Assembly: GCF_025200925.1 (NCBI RefSeq)
Contig: NZ_CP104174.1
Location: 1,240,001 to 1,304,000, forward strand
Direction of reading: 5' to 3'
DNA: 64,000 nt
DNA from: Bradyrhizobium sp. CB1015
GTDB lineage: Bacteria; Pseudomonadota; Alphaproteobacteria; Rhizobiales; Xanthobacteraceae
The notes under the pieces were generated by a model. It was given only the letters and a program-made list of their open reading frames with translations. It was not told where the DNA came from and ran no database searches. Below, piece after piece: positions 9,614 to 19,687 of the stretch. The position numbers were made by a program, and so were the translations under genes. How positions within the stretch are numbered: position 1 is the first letter of the stretch; each line of letters opens with the position of its first letter.

Positions 9614-10073
9614 TGCAATTGTGTCTGCCGTGTGTGGCGACGACGATGCCGACAGCGTCGTCCGATTCTTCAACGCGGTGCTCCCCGTCGCGGCTTTCAA
9701 GGTCTCGGATAATCTTCTCAATGGACTGATTCTATCGCGCTTCGTCTGGACTTACTCTGCCAACATTCTTGCGCCTCTCATGTGCGTTTGGCCTGTCATT
9801 GTTTTTTATGCACGGTTTTCTAGGAACGCCCACGTGTCGGGTCATGCTGGTGTCTCCAATTGGTTCAAGGTAAAGACCCAGCTTAAAGAATCGCCGATGA
9901 GATGGGACCGATCTATTTTGGTAGGTGCCCTTCGTTGCTTCTCGAAGATATAACTAGGTCGCCCTTGAGAATTTGAGCCTCATGGGAGCAAAGGTGGCCA
10001 GCCCCAGTCTTTGTGACCGGGTTGGCCACCAGCGCTTGCGACATCATGCCCATAGGGCAGCTACAGGGCAAAA
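9614..10073. other. Gene-poor debris, part 2
   Basis: A 110-codon ORF at 9621-9953 has a hydrophobic middle (LSRFVWTYSANILAPLMCVW) but no recognisable family and no clear ribosome site. I do not call it a gene. Nothing else is seen. Confidence 0.35.
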
Positions 10074-10346
10074 ATGCACATATTCGAGCAGCATATCACG
10101 TCCCTGCGGTCGCAAGCGCTTGCGGTGCTTGTAGCCAATCAGGTCCGTGCCGCCGATAAGTCTCTGGGACTATCAGATCGCAAGCTCGCCACATTGAACA
10201 TGGATGAAGTTCAGGCAATGCTAGCCATACTCGATTGCATAAAACCCGACCTGCGGCCGAAGGAAGCACGGCAGATCGCTGCGCGCATACGCGCGCTTTT
10301 AGAGGGGGCGCATGGGTGTCAGCCGGTTCGGGTAGCATGTCTGTGA
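10074..10346 (+). CDS. Small hypothetical protein (90 aa)
   Basis: Starts MHIFEQHITSLRSQALAVL. It has an amphipathic, helix-rich composition with a regular Lys/Arg/Glu pattern through about residue 80 (LRPKEARQIAARIRALLEG), which is more protein-like than the surrounding ORFs. The ribosome site is weak. No family is recognised. It sits between two tts-box-like sites but is too far from the upstream one (about 960 bases) to be its obvious target. Confidence 0.35.
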   Translation: MHIFEQHITSLRSQALAVLVANQVRAADKSLGLSDRKLATLNMDEVQAMLAILDCIKPDLRPKEARQIAARIRALLEGAHGCQPVRVACL

Positions 10347-10356
10347 GACCACTAGT

Positions 10357-10384
10357 GTGAGCTTTCGGTAAGTGGTCCAACCTC
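10357..10384 (+). promoter_or_regulatory. tts-box-like site 2, orphan
   Basis: GTGAGCTTTCGGTAAGTG then GTCCAACCT shares 16 of its first 18 bases with site 1 (9113) and keeps the GTSAGCTTTCGGTAAG core. Within about 60 bases downstream the decayed IS481-type transposase begins, so any effector gene it once served appears replaced or destroyed. Confidence 0.45.
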
Positions 10385-10439
10385 TCGTGAACGAGGAAGC
10401 TGAACTTGGCGAAGCTTTAGCCCGCTCGTGGAGGATCGA

Positions 10440-11100
10440 TAGGCACCCATAAGGACGCGGCTCTGACGCCGAAAGATCGGGAAGCCATGGTGCCGAGGGG
10501 GGTCGTAGTGGCCTGACAAAGGCCAGCCGCGCTGCAATTCAATAGCTCGGCCAAGACCGTCACCAAGTGGGTCAAGCGTTCCGCAGGGGCAGGCGTCGAT
10601 GGAGCGTGATCGCTCTACAAGGCTCTTTCAACGCCAAGCTCTGCCTGCCACACGCGCCGAATTCGGAGTGCGACGGCCGCGCCACGCCGATTGCGCGGCT
10701 TGACCCGGCCGAGCCGGTGCGGCGCTATGGACGTGAACGTCCCGGTGAGCTGACACGTCGCTATCAAAAAGATGGGCAAGTCCAACCGTGTAGACCATCG
10801 ATCAATGGTGGTCGGACTCGAAAGAGCAGCCTCCGGGTACGCGGCGAAGAACCTGGCCGGGATTATGTTGACGTCTGAACGAGGATGCCTCCCGAAATAC
10901 GTTCAGCGAGGCGAAGCGAGTGGCAGGGCTGCGCCGCGGCCCTCCTCAAGGCGGCGACGCCACAAGCATCGGCGTCAAGGTCAGCAGGTCACGACCGACA
11001 ACGGACCCTGCTACGAACCTCTGCTTCCCGCAAAGCGTGCGAACGCCTGGGCCTCGAGCAAATCGGCACCAAGCTTCATAGGGGCTCTTTAGCGATCGAG
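10440..11100 (+). pseudogene. IS481-family transposase remnant
   Basis: Pieces of an IS481-type transposase appear in shifting frames. The N-terminal THKDAALTPKDREAMV is followed by the HTH end SSAKTVTKWVKR. LDPAEPVRRYGRERPGEL comes near 10700, KMGKSNRVDHRSMV near 10770, and the catalytic-core TTDNGPCYE near 11000. IS481 proteins have a DDE integrase core of about 330 aa. Here several frameshifts and stops make it non-functional. No terminal inverted repeats were identified. Confidence 0.75.
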
Positions 11101-11782
11101 ATCTGCTGCTGCGCTGGCTTGGAAACACGATCTTAGTCACGCCGCAGTATTGCGTCACCTCGGCGGACCTCAAGGAATTCTACACTGCACATCGTCGATC
11201 CAGCCGATGAGCTGCTCTAGACCGGACCGGATAGGTCGCCGACCGCGGCAGCCGGTCGGCGAATCGGCGGAGGCCGACCCACGCCCGCATACCCAACAGA
11301 CAACCCAAGTAAGTCTCCCGGCGATGATGGCGCAACCAAAGGGATTTTCATCCATCCGCGGGCCATTTTTGAGCCGTCGATTTCTTTTTCTCTTCCGCAA
11401 GTTGACAATTTTCCTCCACGCTCCGTAAGGAAGTACCGTGTGTGCGGAAGGCTGAACGTTCTTCAAATGAGAACAGTATACGCTGCTAAGCATTTCTCAG
11501 CGTAGGCGCTCGCGTTGCTGTGCTCTCAACGCTGCTGTTGCGCGGATCTGCCAATCCCGTGACCAACTCATTGTTTGCTGTTCTCCTTCTTGGATGAGCA
11601 GCAAATTAGTTGAGTTGAAGCGGAAGAGGTTCACTTGCGTTTCGCAGCAACCAGACTACTGATCGCCCGGCATATTCGATCATTTCGAACGGTGTGGGTA
11701 GCTATGACTTCCAAATCGTCGGCGAGTTAAGCGGAGTTCAAGCTTTGCCACATTCGCACCGCAAAATCGAACTGAGGTCCAA
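11101..11782. other. Intergenic stretch before panB
   Basis: No credible gene is seen. The reading after the IS481 remnant (LLLRWLGNTILVTPQYCVTS) could be the edge of another decayed gene. The panB promoter should lie in the last 150 bases, but I see no nod box or sigma-54 signature there. Confidence 0.35.
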
Positions 11783-12655
11783 ATGAGCCACGTTTCCGAG
11801 CAGCCGATCGATCGCATCACAATTCCCATGCTGCAGCAGTGGAAGCAGGACGCTCGGCGTCTCGTCATGACGACTGCCTACGACGCGGTTGCGGCGCGTA
11901 TCGCGGATCCGTCCGTCGACATCATTCTCGTCGGCGACAGTGTGGGTAACGTTTGCCTTGGATTCGAAAATACGCTTCCAGTGAGCGTTGCGATGATGAA
12001 CCATCATCTGGAAGCCGTGGTACGCAGCAAGCCTCGTGCTTTACTTGTCGCCGATATGCCATTTCTTAGCTTCCACGTCAGCGTCGAGGAAACCATACGC
12101 AATGCCGGCGGATTCCTGCAGCGAGGCGCAGCTGCGGTGAAACTCGAGGGCGGTGGCAAGAGAATCGAGATGGTACGGGCCCTCGTCGATTGCGAGATTC
12201 CTGTGATGGGTCATCTCGGTCTTATGCCCCAGAGCGTCAACGTCATGGGGGGCTTTAAAGTGCAGGGTCGGACAGCGGATGAAGCGTTGCGTTTGCTCGA
12301 TGACGCTCACCGTCTGCAGGAGGCCGGCTGTTTCGCTTTGGTATTGGAGGGCATTCCGGCCGAGCTTGCTGCTCGAGTAACCAAATCCTTGACAATACCG
12401 ACGATCGGGATCGGCGCCGGCCCGGACTGTTCAGGCCAGGTACTCGTGTTTCACGACGTGCTGGGCCTCACTGGAGGTCATCGCCCCAAATTCGTTCGCG
12501 CCTATGCAGAAGGCTTTCAGCAGTTGCATGATGCGCTTTCGCGCTGGGCCGCGGATGTCCGCGGTGGTGCATTCCCGGGACCGCAAGAGTCCTATAGGCT
12601 TCCCGAAGGCGTCGAAGAAGCAATTACCAACTGGGCGCCCTCCAACCCAACTTGA
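11783..12655 (+). CDS. panB: 3-methyl-2-oxobutanoate hydroxymethyltransferase (290 aa)
   Basis: PanB makes ketopantoate from 2-oxoisovalerate and 5,10-methylene-tetrahydrofolate, the first committed step of pantothenate and CoA synthesis. The sequence has the family's metal and substrate motifs: VMTTAYDAVAARIAD, ILVGDSVGNV (Mg-binding Asp), VADMPFLSF, AAAVKLEGG, VMGHLGLMPQSVN and IGIGAGPDCSGQVLVFHD. The length is normal and the frame intact. panC follows 13 bases after the stop, so the pair formed an operon, but panC is frameshifted. This is probably an accessory second copy. Confidence 0.95.
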   Translation: MSHVSEQPIDRITIPMLQQWKQDARRLVMTTAYDAVAARIADPSVDIILVGDSVGNVCLGFENTLPVSVAMMNHHLEAVVRSKPRALLVADMPFLSFHVSVEETIRNAGGFLQRGAAAVKLEGGGKRIEMVRALVDCEIPVMGHLGLMPQSVNVMGGFKVQGRTADEALRLLDDAHRLQEAGCFALVLEGIPAELAARVTKSLTIPTIGIGAGPDCSGQVLVFHDVLGLTGGHRPKFVRAYAEGFQQLHDALSRWAADVRGGAFPGPQESYRLPEGVEEAITNWAPSNPT

Positions 12656-12668
12656 TATAGAGCTCCAC

Positions 12669-13519
12669 ATGCAAACAATCACGAGGGTCGCTGAACTTCG
12701 CCGTACTCTCGCAAAATCCCGCGGTGCCGATCAACGGGTCGGATTGGTGCCGACAATGGGCTATCTCCACGATGGCCACTTGGCGCTGATCGCGGCGAGC
12801 CAGGCGCAATGCGACGTCACCGTCGTCAGCATCTTCGTCAACCCCACTCAGTTCGGACCAAACGAGGATCTCAGTAGCTATCCGCGCGACTTTTTACGTG
12901 ATGAGGGACTGTGCCGTGATGGCGGTGTTGCGATCCTCTTCGCGCCGGATACACAGGAGGTCTATACGAGCCATTTCGAAACCTTCGTTGAACCGGGCGA
13001 CCTCGCCAAACCTCTGTGCGGAGTCTTCAGGCCTGGACATTTTCGCGGTGTCGCGACCGTCGTATGCAAGTTGTTCAACATGGTGCAGCCCGATGTCGCG
13101 TTTTTTGGGCAGAAGGATTTTCAGCAATGCGCAGTCGTGCGTCGCATGGTAATTGATCTCAATCTCCCGATCGAGATGGTCACTGTACGAACCGTTCGCG
13201 AACAGGATGGGCTCGCAATGAGCAGTCGCAACCGCTATCTGAGCAAAGAAGAGCGTCAGCGGGCCCTTGCGATCAATCGTGGACTATCCGCGGCGCTCGA
13301 CGAATTTCGCTCGGGAGAGCGCAACGTAGAAAAGCGATTGCGGTCGCCAAGGGGCATTTAGAGGCGGTTGACAGACTGCAGTATCTTGAACTTGTCGACG
13401 GTGACACGCTCAAAACTGCCGATAGTCCACTGCGGCGCCCCGCGGCGCTTTGTGCGGCAGCCTACGTTGGCTCAACGCGGCTGATCGACAACGTCCTACT
13501 GGGGTTGCCAACTCGGTAG
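12669..13519 (+). pseudogene. panC: Pantothenate synthetase, C-terminus frameshifted
   Basis: PanC joins pantoate and beta-alanine using ATP. From the ATG at 12669 (MQTITRVAELRRTLAKS) the N-terminal Rossmann domain is intact, with VPTMGYLHDGHLALI (HIGH-type motif), FVNPTQFGPNEDL, FGQKDFQQ and DGLAMSSRNRYLS. A one-base shift near 13330 ends that frame at 13361. In another frame the normal tail continues: AIAVAKGHLEAVDRLQYLEL and then CAAAYVGSTRLIDNVLLG, stopping at 13519. A truncated 230-residue product keeps the catalytic motifs but lacks most of the C-terminal domain. The start at 12669 is preferred because longer forms run into panB. Confidence 0.85.
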
Positions 13520-14211
13520 CGCAATGCGTGGCTAAACGGTTCGCAGCATATTGAGCGGCAAGAAATGCTCAAAGCATCTCCGAAAGGCGCGTCGAGCTGG
13601 TAGCGGAGGGCCGACTCCGAGGCGATCTTGTTCAGCGACTTAGCGAAGCGATAGGTAGCAGGTGCGTACGGAATATTGTGGGACCTAAACTTTGTGTCCG
13701 GCAACATCACGAGTTTTGCTCTACGGCGATCAGCGATCAATTCGACAAACCTTGGTATAGTGCTTTACAGCCCAGACTATATCACCCATTTACCTTTGTA
13801 GAGTTGAGCACCCGTCAGGTCGTCTGTACTTTCGACGTCGAACCTCGATCATTTGGTCTGCGGGTCAGTGCGAAACCTGAGCTGCTGCCTCGCTATAATT
13901 CGTTGAGTGCCAATCAGGTGTTGCGACGAGTCTTGAGTCCGGACCTTCGGCCGATTGCACTTAAGAAGACGAGGGGCTTTATAGCAGGTGCCCATCACTG
14001 AGATGGGGATCAGCCATCAGAGCGCATTCACTCGAGCGACGAACATGGAAGCGAAGGATAGGGCGTCCGCATCCGCGAGCACGTGAGATCTTAGAGTAGC
14101 CGATAGCGCGTCCCTCATACCGGGGGCTCTAGCACAGCCGCAGCATTGGTGATCATTGCCGCTTTATAAGTTGCGGCGAATTTGCATCCCACTCTTGAAA
14201 CATGAGTCGAT
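13520..14211. other. Intergenic stretch between panC and the RND pump
   Basis: A 107-codon ORF at 13678-14001 has no recognisable domain or good ribosome site and I do not support it. RND pumps are normally preceded by a membrane-fusion protein gene, but I find no trace of one here. Confidence 0.4.
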
Positions 14212-17200
14212 ATGGCATTTACCGAGCTTTTCATCAAACGTCCGGTATTATCTATCGTCGTCAGTTCCTTGATTTTGCTGATCGGCTTGCGCGCGGCCAC
14301 CGTACTGCCGATCCGGCAATATCCCAAGCTATCTAATACGGTCGTCAATATTACGACTTCCTATCCTGGCGCTTCGGCCGACATGATCCAGGGGTTCATC
14401 ACCTCTCCCCTGGAGCAGGCAGTCGCGTCCGCCGAGGGCGTTGACTACATTAGTTCCTCGTCTGTGCTTGGTACTTCGACCATCAAAGTCTACATCAAGC
14501 TCAATTTCGATCCCAACGAAGCGCTCACGGAGGTGCTCTCCAAGGTCAACTCAGTCAAATACCTGATCCCGAAGGAATCAAACGATCCAGTCGTCACGAA
14601 GTCGACGGGTCAGAAGACTGCTGTCATGTACATCGCCTTCTCCAGCGAGGAACTGGCGGCAAGTGCGATCTCCGACTATCTCTCACGCGTCGTGCAACCG
14701 GTTATTTCAACGGTCGACGGCGTTGCTGCGGCAGACATTCTGGGCGGCCAGAGTTTTGCGATGCGGCTATGGCTCGATACTGCGAAAATGGCTGGGCACG
14801 GCGTGTCGCCGGCTGAAGTTTCGGCTGCAATCGCCGCTAACAACTTCCAGGCCGCGGCGGGCCAGATCAAGGGCCATTTCACTATCTCCGATGTCACGGC
14901 AAATACGGATCTGCGGAGTGTTGAAGATTTCAAGCGCATGATCGTGAAGGCCAATGACGGTGGCTTTGTGCGCATGGAGGACATTGCGGTAGTGGAGCTT
15001 GCCGCGCAGACTGCTGACATTAGTGTCGCGATGAACGGCGAGCACGCGGTCTTTGTCGGCGTGCAGGCGAGCCCGCAAGGAAATCCTCTAAACATAGCGC
15101 GAGGCGTTCGAGGGCTGTTTCCGGAAATCGAGCGTAACCTGCCGCCGTCACTGAGGATGAAAGTAGCCTACGACTCCACCAAATTTATTCAATCATCGAT
15201 CGATGAAGTTGAGAAGACGCTCATTGAGGCCGTCGTGGTCGTTGTGCTAGTGATCTTCCTGTTCCTGGCCTCGCTGCGCTCGGTCATCATTCCTATTATC
15301 ACTATTCCGTTGTCGCTCGTTGGTGTCTGCAGCATGATGCTGTTGCTGGGGTTTTCATTCAATCTCTTGACCCTCCTTGCAATGGTTCTCGCTATCGGTC
15401 TCGTAGTCGACGACGCGATTGTGGTGGTGGAGAACATTCACCGCCATTTAGAAGAAGGTGCAACGCCCCGAAAGGCTGCCACAGCGGGAGCGCGCGAGAT
15501 CGTCGGCCCCGTTGTTTCCATGACGATTACTTTGGCTGCGGTATATGCCCCAATCGGATTTCTGGGCGGCCTCACCGGTGCGCTGTTCCGCGAGTTCGCG
15601 TTTACGCTAGCGGGAGCGGTGATCGTCTCGGGCGTGATCGCTTTGACGCTATCGCCGATGATGTGCTCGCTCCTCCTGAAGCGCGCCGAGGGGGGACGGT
15701 TTGCAAGATTTGTGAACCGTGGGTTCGGCGCCATGACACAGTGGTATGGCCGCAAGCTCGACCGCTCGCTTGACTATCGACCGGTTACGGGCCTGTTTGC
15801 GCTAACCATGCTTGGCCTCGTCGGCTTTCTCTATATGCACACTTCCAAAGAACTCGCCCCCGAGGAGGATCAAGGGATCGTATTCGCTTTAACGAAGGCG
15901 CCGAAATACGCCAATATCGACTACCTCGACTATTACGGCACCAAGCTCGAAAACGCGTTCCAGAAATTTCCAGAGACTGACTTGAGCTTCGTGCTCAATG
16001 GCGTTAGCGGCCAGCAGAGTGGCCTAGCCGGCATGTTGCTCAAGCCGTGGGACGAGCGCAAGCGATCATCGATTGTACTGAAGTCCCTTGTCCAGGCCGA
16101 GCTGTCAAAAATCGAAGGCATCAACGCGTTTGCCTTTAGCTTGCCTCCGCTTCCGGGCGGTTCGGACGGGCTACCAGTGCAGATGGTGATCAATTCGACC
16201 CTTGGCTTCCAATCCATCTACGAGCAGATGTCAAAGCTGAAGGATGCCGCGCGTAAGAGCGGCCTGTTCATGGTGAGCGACTCCGACCTCGAGTTCAACC
16301 AGCCGGTGGTACGAATCAAGGTTGATCGATCTAAGGCTAACGAGCTTGGCATCACCATGCAGACTATAGGCAATGCGCTTGCCACCTTGCTTGGGGGAAA
16401 CTATGTCAACCGCTTCAATTTGCAGGGCCGCTCTTACCAGGTGATCCCGCAGGTTCCCCGAGGGGAACGCCTGGTGCCGCAGGCAATCGGGAGCTATTAC
16501 GTAAAGACCGCGACCGGCTCAATGCTTCCGCTGTCTACCGTGGTCTCCGTCGAGACCGCCACCGATCCGAACGCGCTCACCCACTACAACCAGCTCAACT
16601 GCGCGACTTTTCAGGCCGTGCCGATGCCCGGCGTCACGATCGAACAGGCTGTGGATTTCCTGGAAGCCCAGGCGAAGAAACTGCCCGCAGGCTTCAGCCA
16701 CGACTTCCTGGCCGACGCGCGCCAGTATGTGCAAGAGGGTAATCAACTCGCCATTACATTTGCATTTGCACTCATCATCATATTCTTGGTGCTTTCGGCG
16801 CAGTTCGAAAGTCTGCGCGATCCGCTCATCATCATGATCAGCGTGCCGATGGCAATGGTCGGCGCGTTGATTCCGCCATTCTTCGGCTGGGCGACCATGA
16901 ACATCTACACCCAGGTTGGACTGTTGACCCTTGTTGGGTTGATTTCTAAGCACGGCATCCTAATGGTTGAGTTCGCCAATGAGCTGCAGCTCAAGGAGAG
17001 ATTTGACCGTCGCTCGGCTATAGAGTTGGCGGCACGCGTCCGATTGCGCCCAATCTTGATGACCACGGCGGCGATGGTCACGGGCTTCATACCCTTGTTG
17101 ACTGCAACGGGAGCTGGCGCGGCGAGCCGCTTCTCGATCGGGCTCGTCCTCGCCGCCGGCATGTCTGTGGGCACTCTGATCACGCTATTCGTGCTTCCAG

Positions 17201-17313
17201 CGCTCTATGTCGCGATCGCGTCCGATCACCGTGGCGACGCGAGCGCCGACTGCGCGAACCTCGCCGAGCTCGACCTCACCGGCGCTGCTGATGCCGAGAT
17301 GGCCAGGCAATGA
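14212..17313 (+). CDS. RND-family efflux transporter, inner-membrane pump (1033 aa)
   Basis: This is a complete HAE1-type RND permease that would export small molecules using the proton gradient. An N-terminal TM1 (RPVLSIVVSSLILLIG) precedes the first porter loop. TM2-6 include LVVDDAIVVVENIHRHLEEG, with the paired aspartates of proton relay in TM4. A second large loop is followed by a C-terminal TM block (LIIMISVPMAMVGALI, GLISKHGILMVEFANE). The length is typical. No membrane-fusion or outer-membrane partner gene flanks it, so it would need partners encoded elsewhere. Substrate unknown; neighbouring Nod-factor genes do not prove a nodulation role. Confidence 0.9.
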   Translation: MAFTELFIKRPVLSIVVSSLILLIGLRAATVLPIRQYPKLSNTVVNITTSYPGASADMIQGFITSPLEQAVASAEGVDYISSSSVLGTSTIKVYIKLNFDPNEALTEVLSKVNSVKYLIPKESNDPVVTKSTGQKTAVMYIAFSSEELAASAISDYLSRVVQPVISTVDGVAAADILGGQSFAMRLWLDTAKMAGHGVSPAEVSAAIAANNFQAAAGQIKGHFTISDVTANTDLRSVEDFKRMIVKANDGGFVRMEDIAVVELAAQTADISVAMNGEHAVFVGVQASPQGNPLNIARGVRGLFPEIERNLPPSLRMKVAYDSTKFIQSSIDEVEKTLIEAVVVVVLVIFLFLASLRSVIIPIITIPLSLVGVCSMMLLLGFSFNLLTLLAMVLAIGLVVDDAIVVVENIHRHLEEGATPRKAATAGAREIVGPVVSMTITLAAVYAPIGFLGGLTGALFREFAFTLAGAVIVSGVIALTLSPMMCSLLLKRAEGGRFARFVNRGFGAMTQWYGRKLDRSLDYRPVTGLFALTMLGLVGFLYMHTSKELAPEEDQGIVFALTKAPKYANIDYLDYYGTKLENAFQKFPETDLSFVLNGVSGQQSGLAGMLLKPWDERKRSSIVLKSLVQAELSKIEGINAFAFSLPPLPGGSDGLPVQMVINSTLGFQSIYEQMSKLKDAARKSGLFMVSDSDLEFNQPVVRIKVDRSKANELGITMQTIGNALATLLGGNYVNRFNLQGRSYQVIPQVPRGERLVPQAIGSYYVKTATGSMLPLSTVVSVETATDPNALTHYNQLNCATFQAVPMPGVTIEQAVDFLEAQAKKLPAGFSHDFLADARQYVQEGNQLAITFAFALIIIFLVLSAQFESLRDPLIIMISVPMAMVGALIPPFFGWATMNIYTQVGLLTLVGLISKHGILMVEFANELQLKERFDRRSAIELAARVRLRPILMTTAAMVTGFIPLLTATGAGAASRFSIGLVLAAGMSVGTLITLFVLPALYVAIASDHRGDASADCANLAELDLTGAADAEMARQ

Positions 17314-17676
17314 CACATCAAATCAATCCGGGTTTGCTCCGTGGGGCGCGCGAAGGAGCCTAGGACCGCTTCACGTTTCCTGGCGCATCGAGATCTTCGC
17401 GCACTTGGTGCCGAGCTGGGCGCCTCATCTGGTCTGAGAAGAACACGTCGGTGGTCCGCTGCTGGCTGCTCAGGCGAAGCGGCGCCGCAAATTCACGGCT
17501 TCGGAACCAAGCTCGACCTCGGGGAGGGGGCAAAACACAATGGTGCTCTCTTGATAAAAAGGTAGACTTACCAATCATCGCGAAGGGCTCGGCCTGCCAT
17601 TCGGACCGTTGGTGGGGATCCTCTAATCCGTGATGCAGGCTTCCTTTTCGAGAACAAGCCGATCACTCTTGTGCCG

Positions 17677-18621
17677 TCAATCGCTCTCAGCGCGAAAGGC
17701 CCGGTATGCCAGCTGAATGCCGTCCTTGAGCGAGGTGGTGGCGCGCCAGCCGAGCCCGGACAGCCGACTGACGTCGAGCAGCTTGCGCGGCGTTCCGTCC
17801 GGGCGCGACGTGTCGAAGCTGATCTCTCCGCGAAAGCCGACGGCGGCCGCAACCATGAGTGATAACTCGGCGATGCTGATGTCCTCCCCGGTGCCGATAT
17901 TGACCGGTTCTGGCGAGGAATAGGTCTTCATCAAATGGATGCAGGCGTCAGCGAGATCGTCGACGTAGAGAAATTCGCGGCGCGGCTTGCCGGTACCCCA
18001 CACCACGACGTTGCTGCGGCCCGCAATCTTGGCCTCGTGGAAGCGGCGGATCAGCGCGGCCATGACGTGGCTGTATTGTGGGTGATAATTGTCGCCTGGG
18101 CCGTATAGATTGGTCGGCATCACGCTGATGAAATCGGCGCCGTACTGGCTGCGATAGGCCTCGGCCATCTTGATGCCCGCGATCTTGGCGATTGCATAGG
18201 GCTCGTTGGTCGGTTCCAGGGGGCCGGTCAGCATCGAATCCTCTCGCAGCGGCTGCGGCGCCAAGCGTGGATAGATGCAGGAGGAGCCGAAGAACATCAG
18301 CTTCTCGCATCTGTTGGCATGGGCCGCCTGGATCACGTTGCTCGATATTGCGAGGTTGTCGTGGAGAAACTCGGCGCGCAGCGTGTTGTTGGCGACGATG
18401 CCGCCGACCTTGGCAGCGGCGAGGAACACGGCCTGCGGCCTCTTCGCTCCAAACCAGGCAGTCACCGCGGCTTGGTCGCGCAGGTCAACCTCGCTTCGCG
18501 ACACCGTCAAGAGATGGACGTGCTCGCGTGCCAGCCGGCGCATCAGCGCTGCGCCGACCATGCCGCGATGGCCGCCGACGAAAACCGTCTTGCCTTTCAG
18601 CTCAAACGCCGCGCTTGCCAT
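17677..18621 (-). CDS. nolK: GDP-L-fucose synthase (314 aa)
   Basis: NolK (Fcl) epimerises and reduces GDP-4-keto-6-deoxymannose to GDP-L-fucose, the donor for fucosylation of the Nod factor's reducing end. It is an extended SDR enzyme with the NADP-binding [15 protein letters not shown] near residue 17, catalytic Ser/Tyr/Lys in GSSCIYPRL and [10 protein letters not shown] (YxxxK), and [12 protein letters not shown] plus [15 protein letters not shown] for substrate binding. Length is normal. Its start overlaps the end of noeL by 20 bases, so the two are an operon (noeL first). The fucosyltransferase nodZ is not in this window. Confidence 0.93.
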   Translation of the reverse strand: MASAAFELKGKTVFVGGHRGMVGAALMRRLAREHVHLLTVSRSEVDLRDQAAVTAWFGAKRPQAVFLAAAKVGGIVANNTLRAEFLHDNLAISSNVIQAAHANRCEKLMFFGSSCIYPRLAPQPLREDSMLTGPLEPTNEPYAIAKIAGIKMAEAYRSQYGADFISVMPTNLYGPGDNYHPQYSHVMAALIRRFHEAKIAGRSNVVVWGTGKPRREFLYVDDLADACIHLMKTYSSPEPVNIGTGEDISIAELSLMVAAAVGFRGEISFDTSRPDGTPRKLLDVSRLSGLGWRATTSLKDGIQLAYRAFRAESD

Positions 18622-19687
18622 TTGCTGCGTCCTGTCTGGCTTGGACGAGATCGCTGGCGACCATTTCCTTCACCATTTGCGAGAACGACGTTTTCGGCGC
18701 CCAGCCGAGTTTCGCGCGCGCCTTGCTGGCGTCCCCGATCAGGAGATCGACCTCGGTCGGACGGAAATAGGTCGGATCGACCTGTACCAGGGTCTTGCCA
18801 GAAGCCTTATCGACGCCGACCTCCTCGACGCCCTTGCCATGCCATTCGATGCTGCGCCCGACCTCGGCAAACGCCAGCTCGACGAACTCGCGGACAGACC
18901 GCGTCTGGCCGGTCGCAAGCACGAGGTCACCGGGCTCGTCCACCTGCAGGATCCTGTGCATGCCTTCGACGTAGTCGCGGGCATGGCCCCAGTCGCGCTT
19001 GGCGTCGAGATTTCCGAGATAGAGCTTGTTCTCGAGGCCGACCTCGATGCCGGCGACTGCGCGGGTGATCTTGCGGGTCACGAAAGTCTCGCCGCGGATG
19101 GGACTCTCATGGTTGAACAGGATGCCGTTGCTCGCGAACATACCGTAGGCCTCACGGTAGTTCACCGTAATCCAGTAGCCATAGAGCTTGGCGACGCCAT
19201 AGGGCGAACGCGGATAAAATGGCGTGGTTTCCTTCTGTGGCACCTCTTGCACGAGGCCGTAAAGCTCGGAGGTTGAGGCTTGGTAGAAGCGCGTCTCCTT
19301 TTCCATGCCGAGGATGCGGATAGCTTCCAACAGGCGCAGCACACCGATCGCGTCGGCATTGGCGGTGTATTCCGGGCACTCGAAACCGACCTGGACGTGG
19401 CTCTGTGCGGCCAGATTATAGATTTCGGTCGGCCGAATTTGCTGCACAAGCCGGATCAGGTTGGACGAATCGGTCATGTCTCCATAGTGCATTAGGAACG
19501 GCACATCGGCGGCGTGCGGGTCCTTGTAGAGATGATCGACGCGCGCGGTGTTGAAGGAGGACGACCGGCGCTTGACCCCATGCACGGTGTAGCCGAGACC
19601 TAGCAAATGCTGGGCGAGATATGCGCCATCTTGCCCGGTGACGCCGGTGATCATCGCCACGCGCCGGTTTGGATTGTGAGCCGCCAT
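18602..19687 (-). CDS. noeL: GDP-mannose 4,6-dehydratase (361 aa)
   Basis: NoeL (Gmd) converts GDP-mannose to GDP-4-keto-6-deoxymannose, the substrate of NolK. Motifs are [17 protein letters not shown] (cofactor loop, residues 14-30), [38 protein letters not shown], the catalytic TSELYG and [12 protein letters not shown] (YxxxK), and [16 protein letters not shown]. Length is normal. It is the upstream gene of a two-gene operon with nolK and is divergent from nodM. No nod box was recognised upstream, so its promoter remains unidentified. Confidence 0.94.
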   Translation of the reverse strand: MAAHNPNRRVAMITGVTGQDGAYLAQHLLGLGYTVHGVKRRSSSFNTARVDHLYKDPHAADVPFLMHYGDMTDSSNLIRLVQQIRPTEIYNLAAQSHVQVGFECPEYTANADAIGVLRLLEAIRILGMEKETRFYQASTSELYGLVQEVPQKETTPFYPRSPYGVAKLYGYWITVNYREAYGMFASNGILFNHESPIRGETFVTRKITRAVAGIEVGLENKLYLGNLDAKRDWGHARDYVEGMHRILQVDEPGDLVLATGQTRSVREFVELAFAEVGRSIEWHGKGVEEVGVDKASGKTLVQVDPTYFRPTEVDLLIGDASKARAKLGWAPKTSFSQMVKEMVASDLVQARQDAANGKRGV

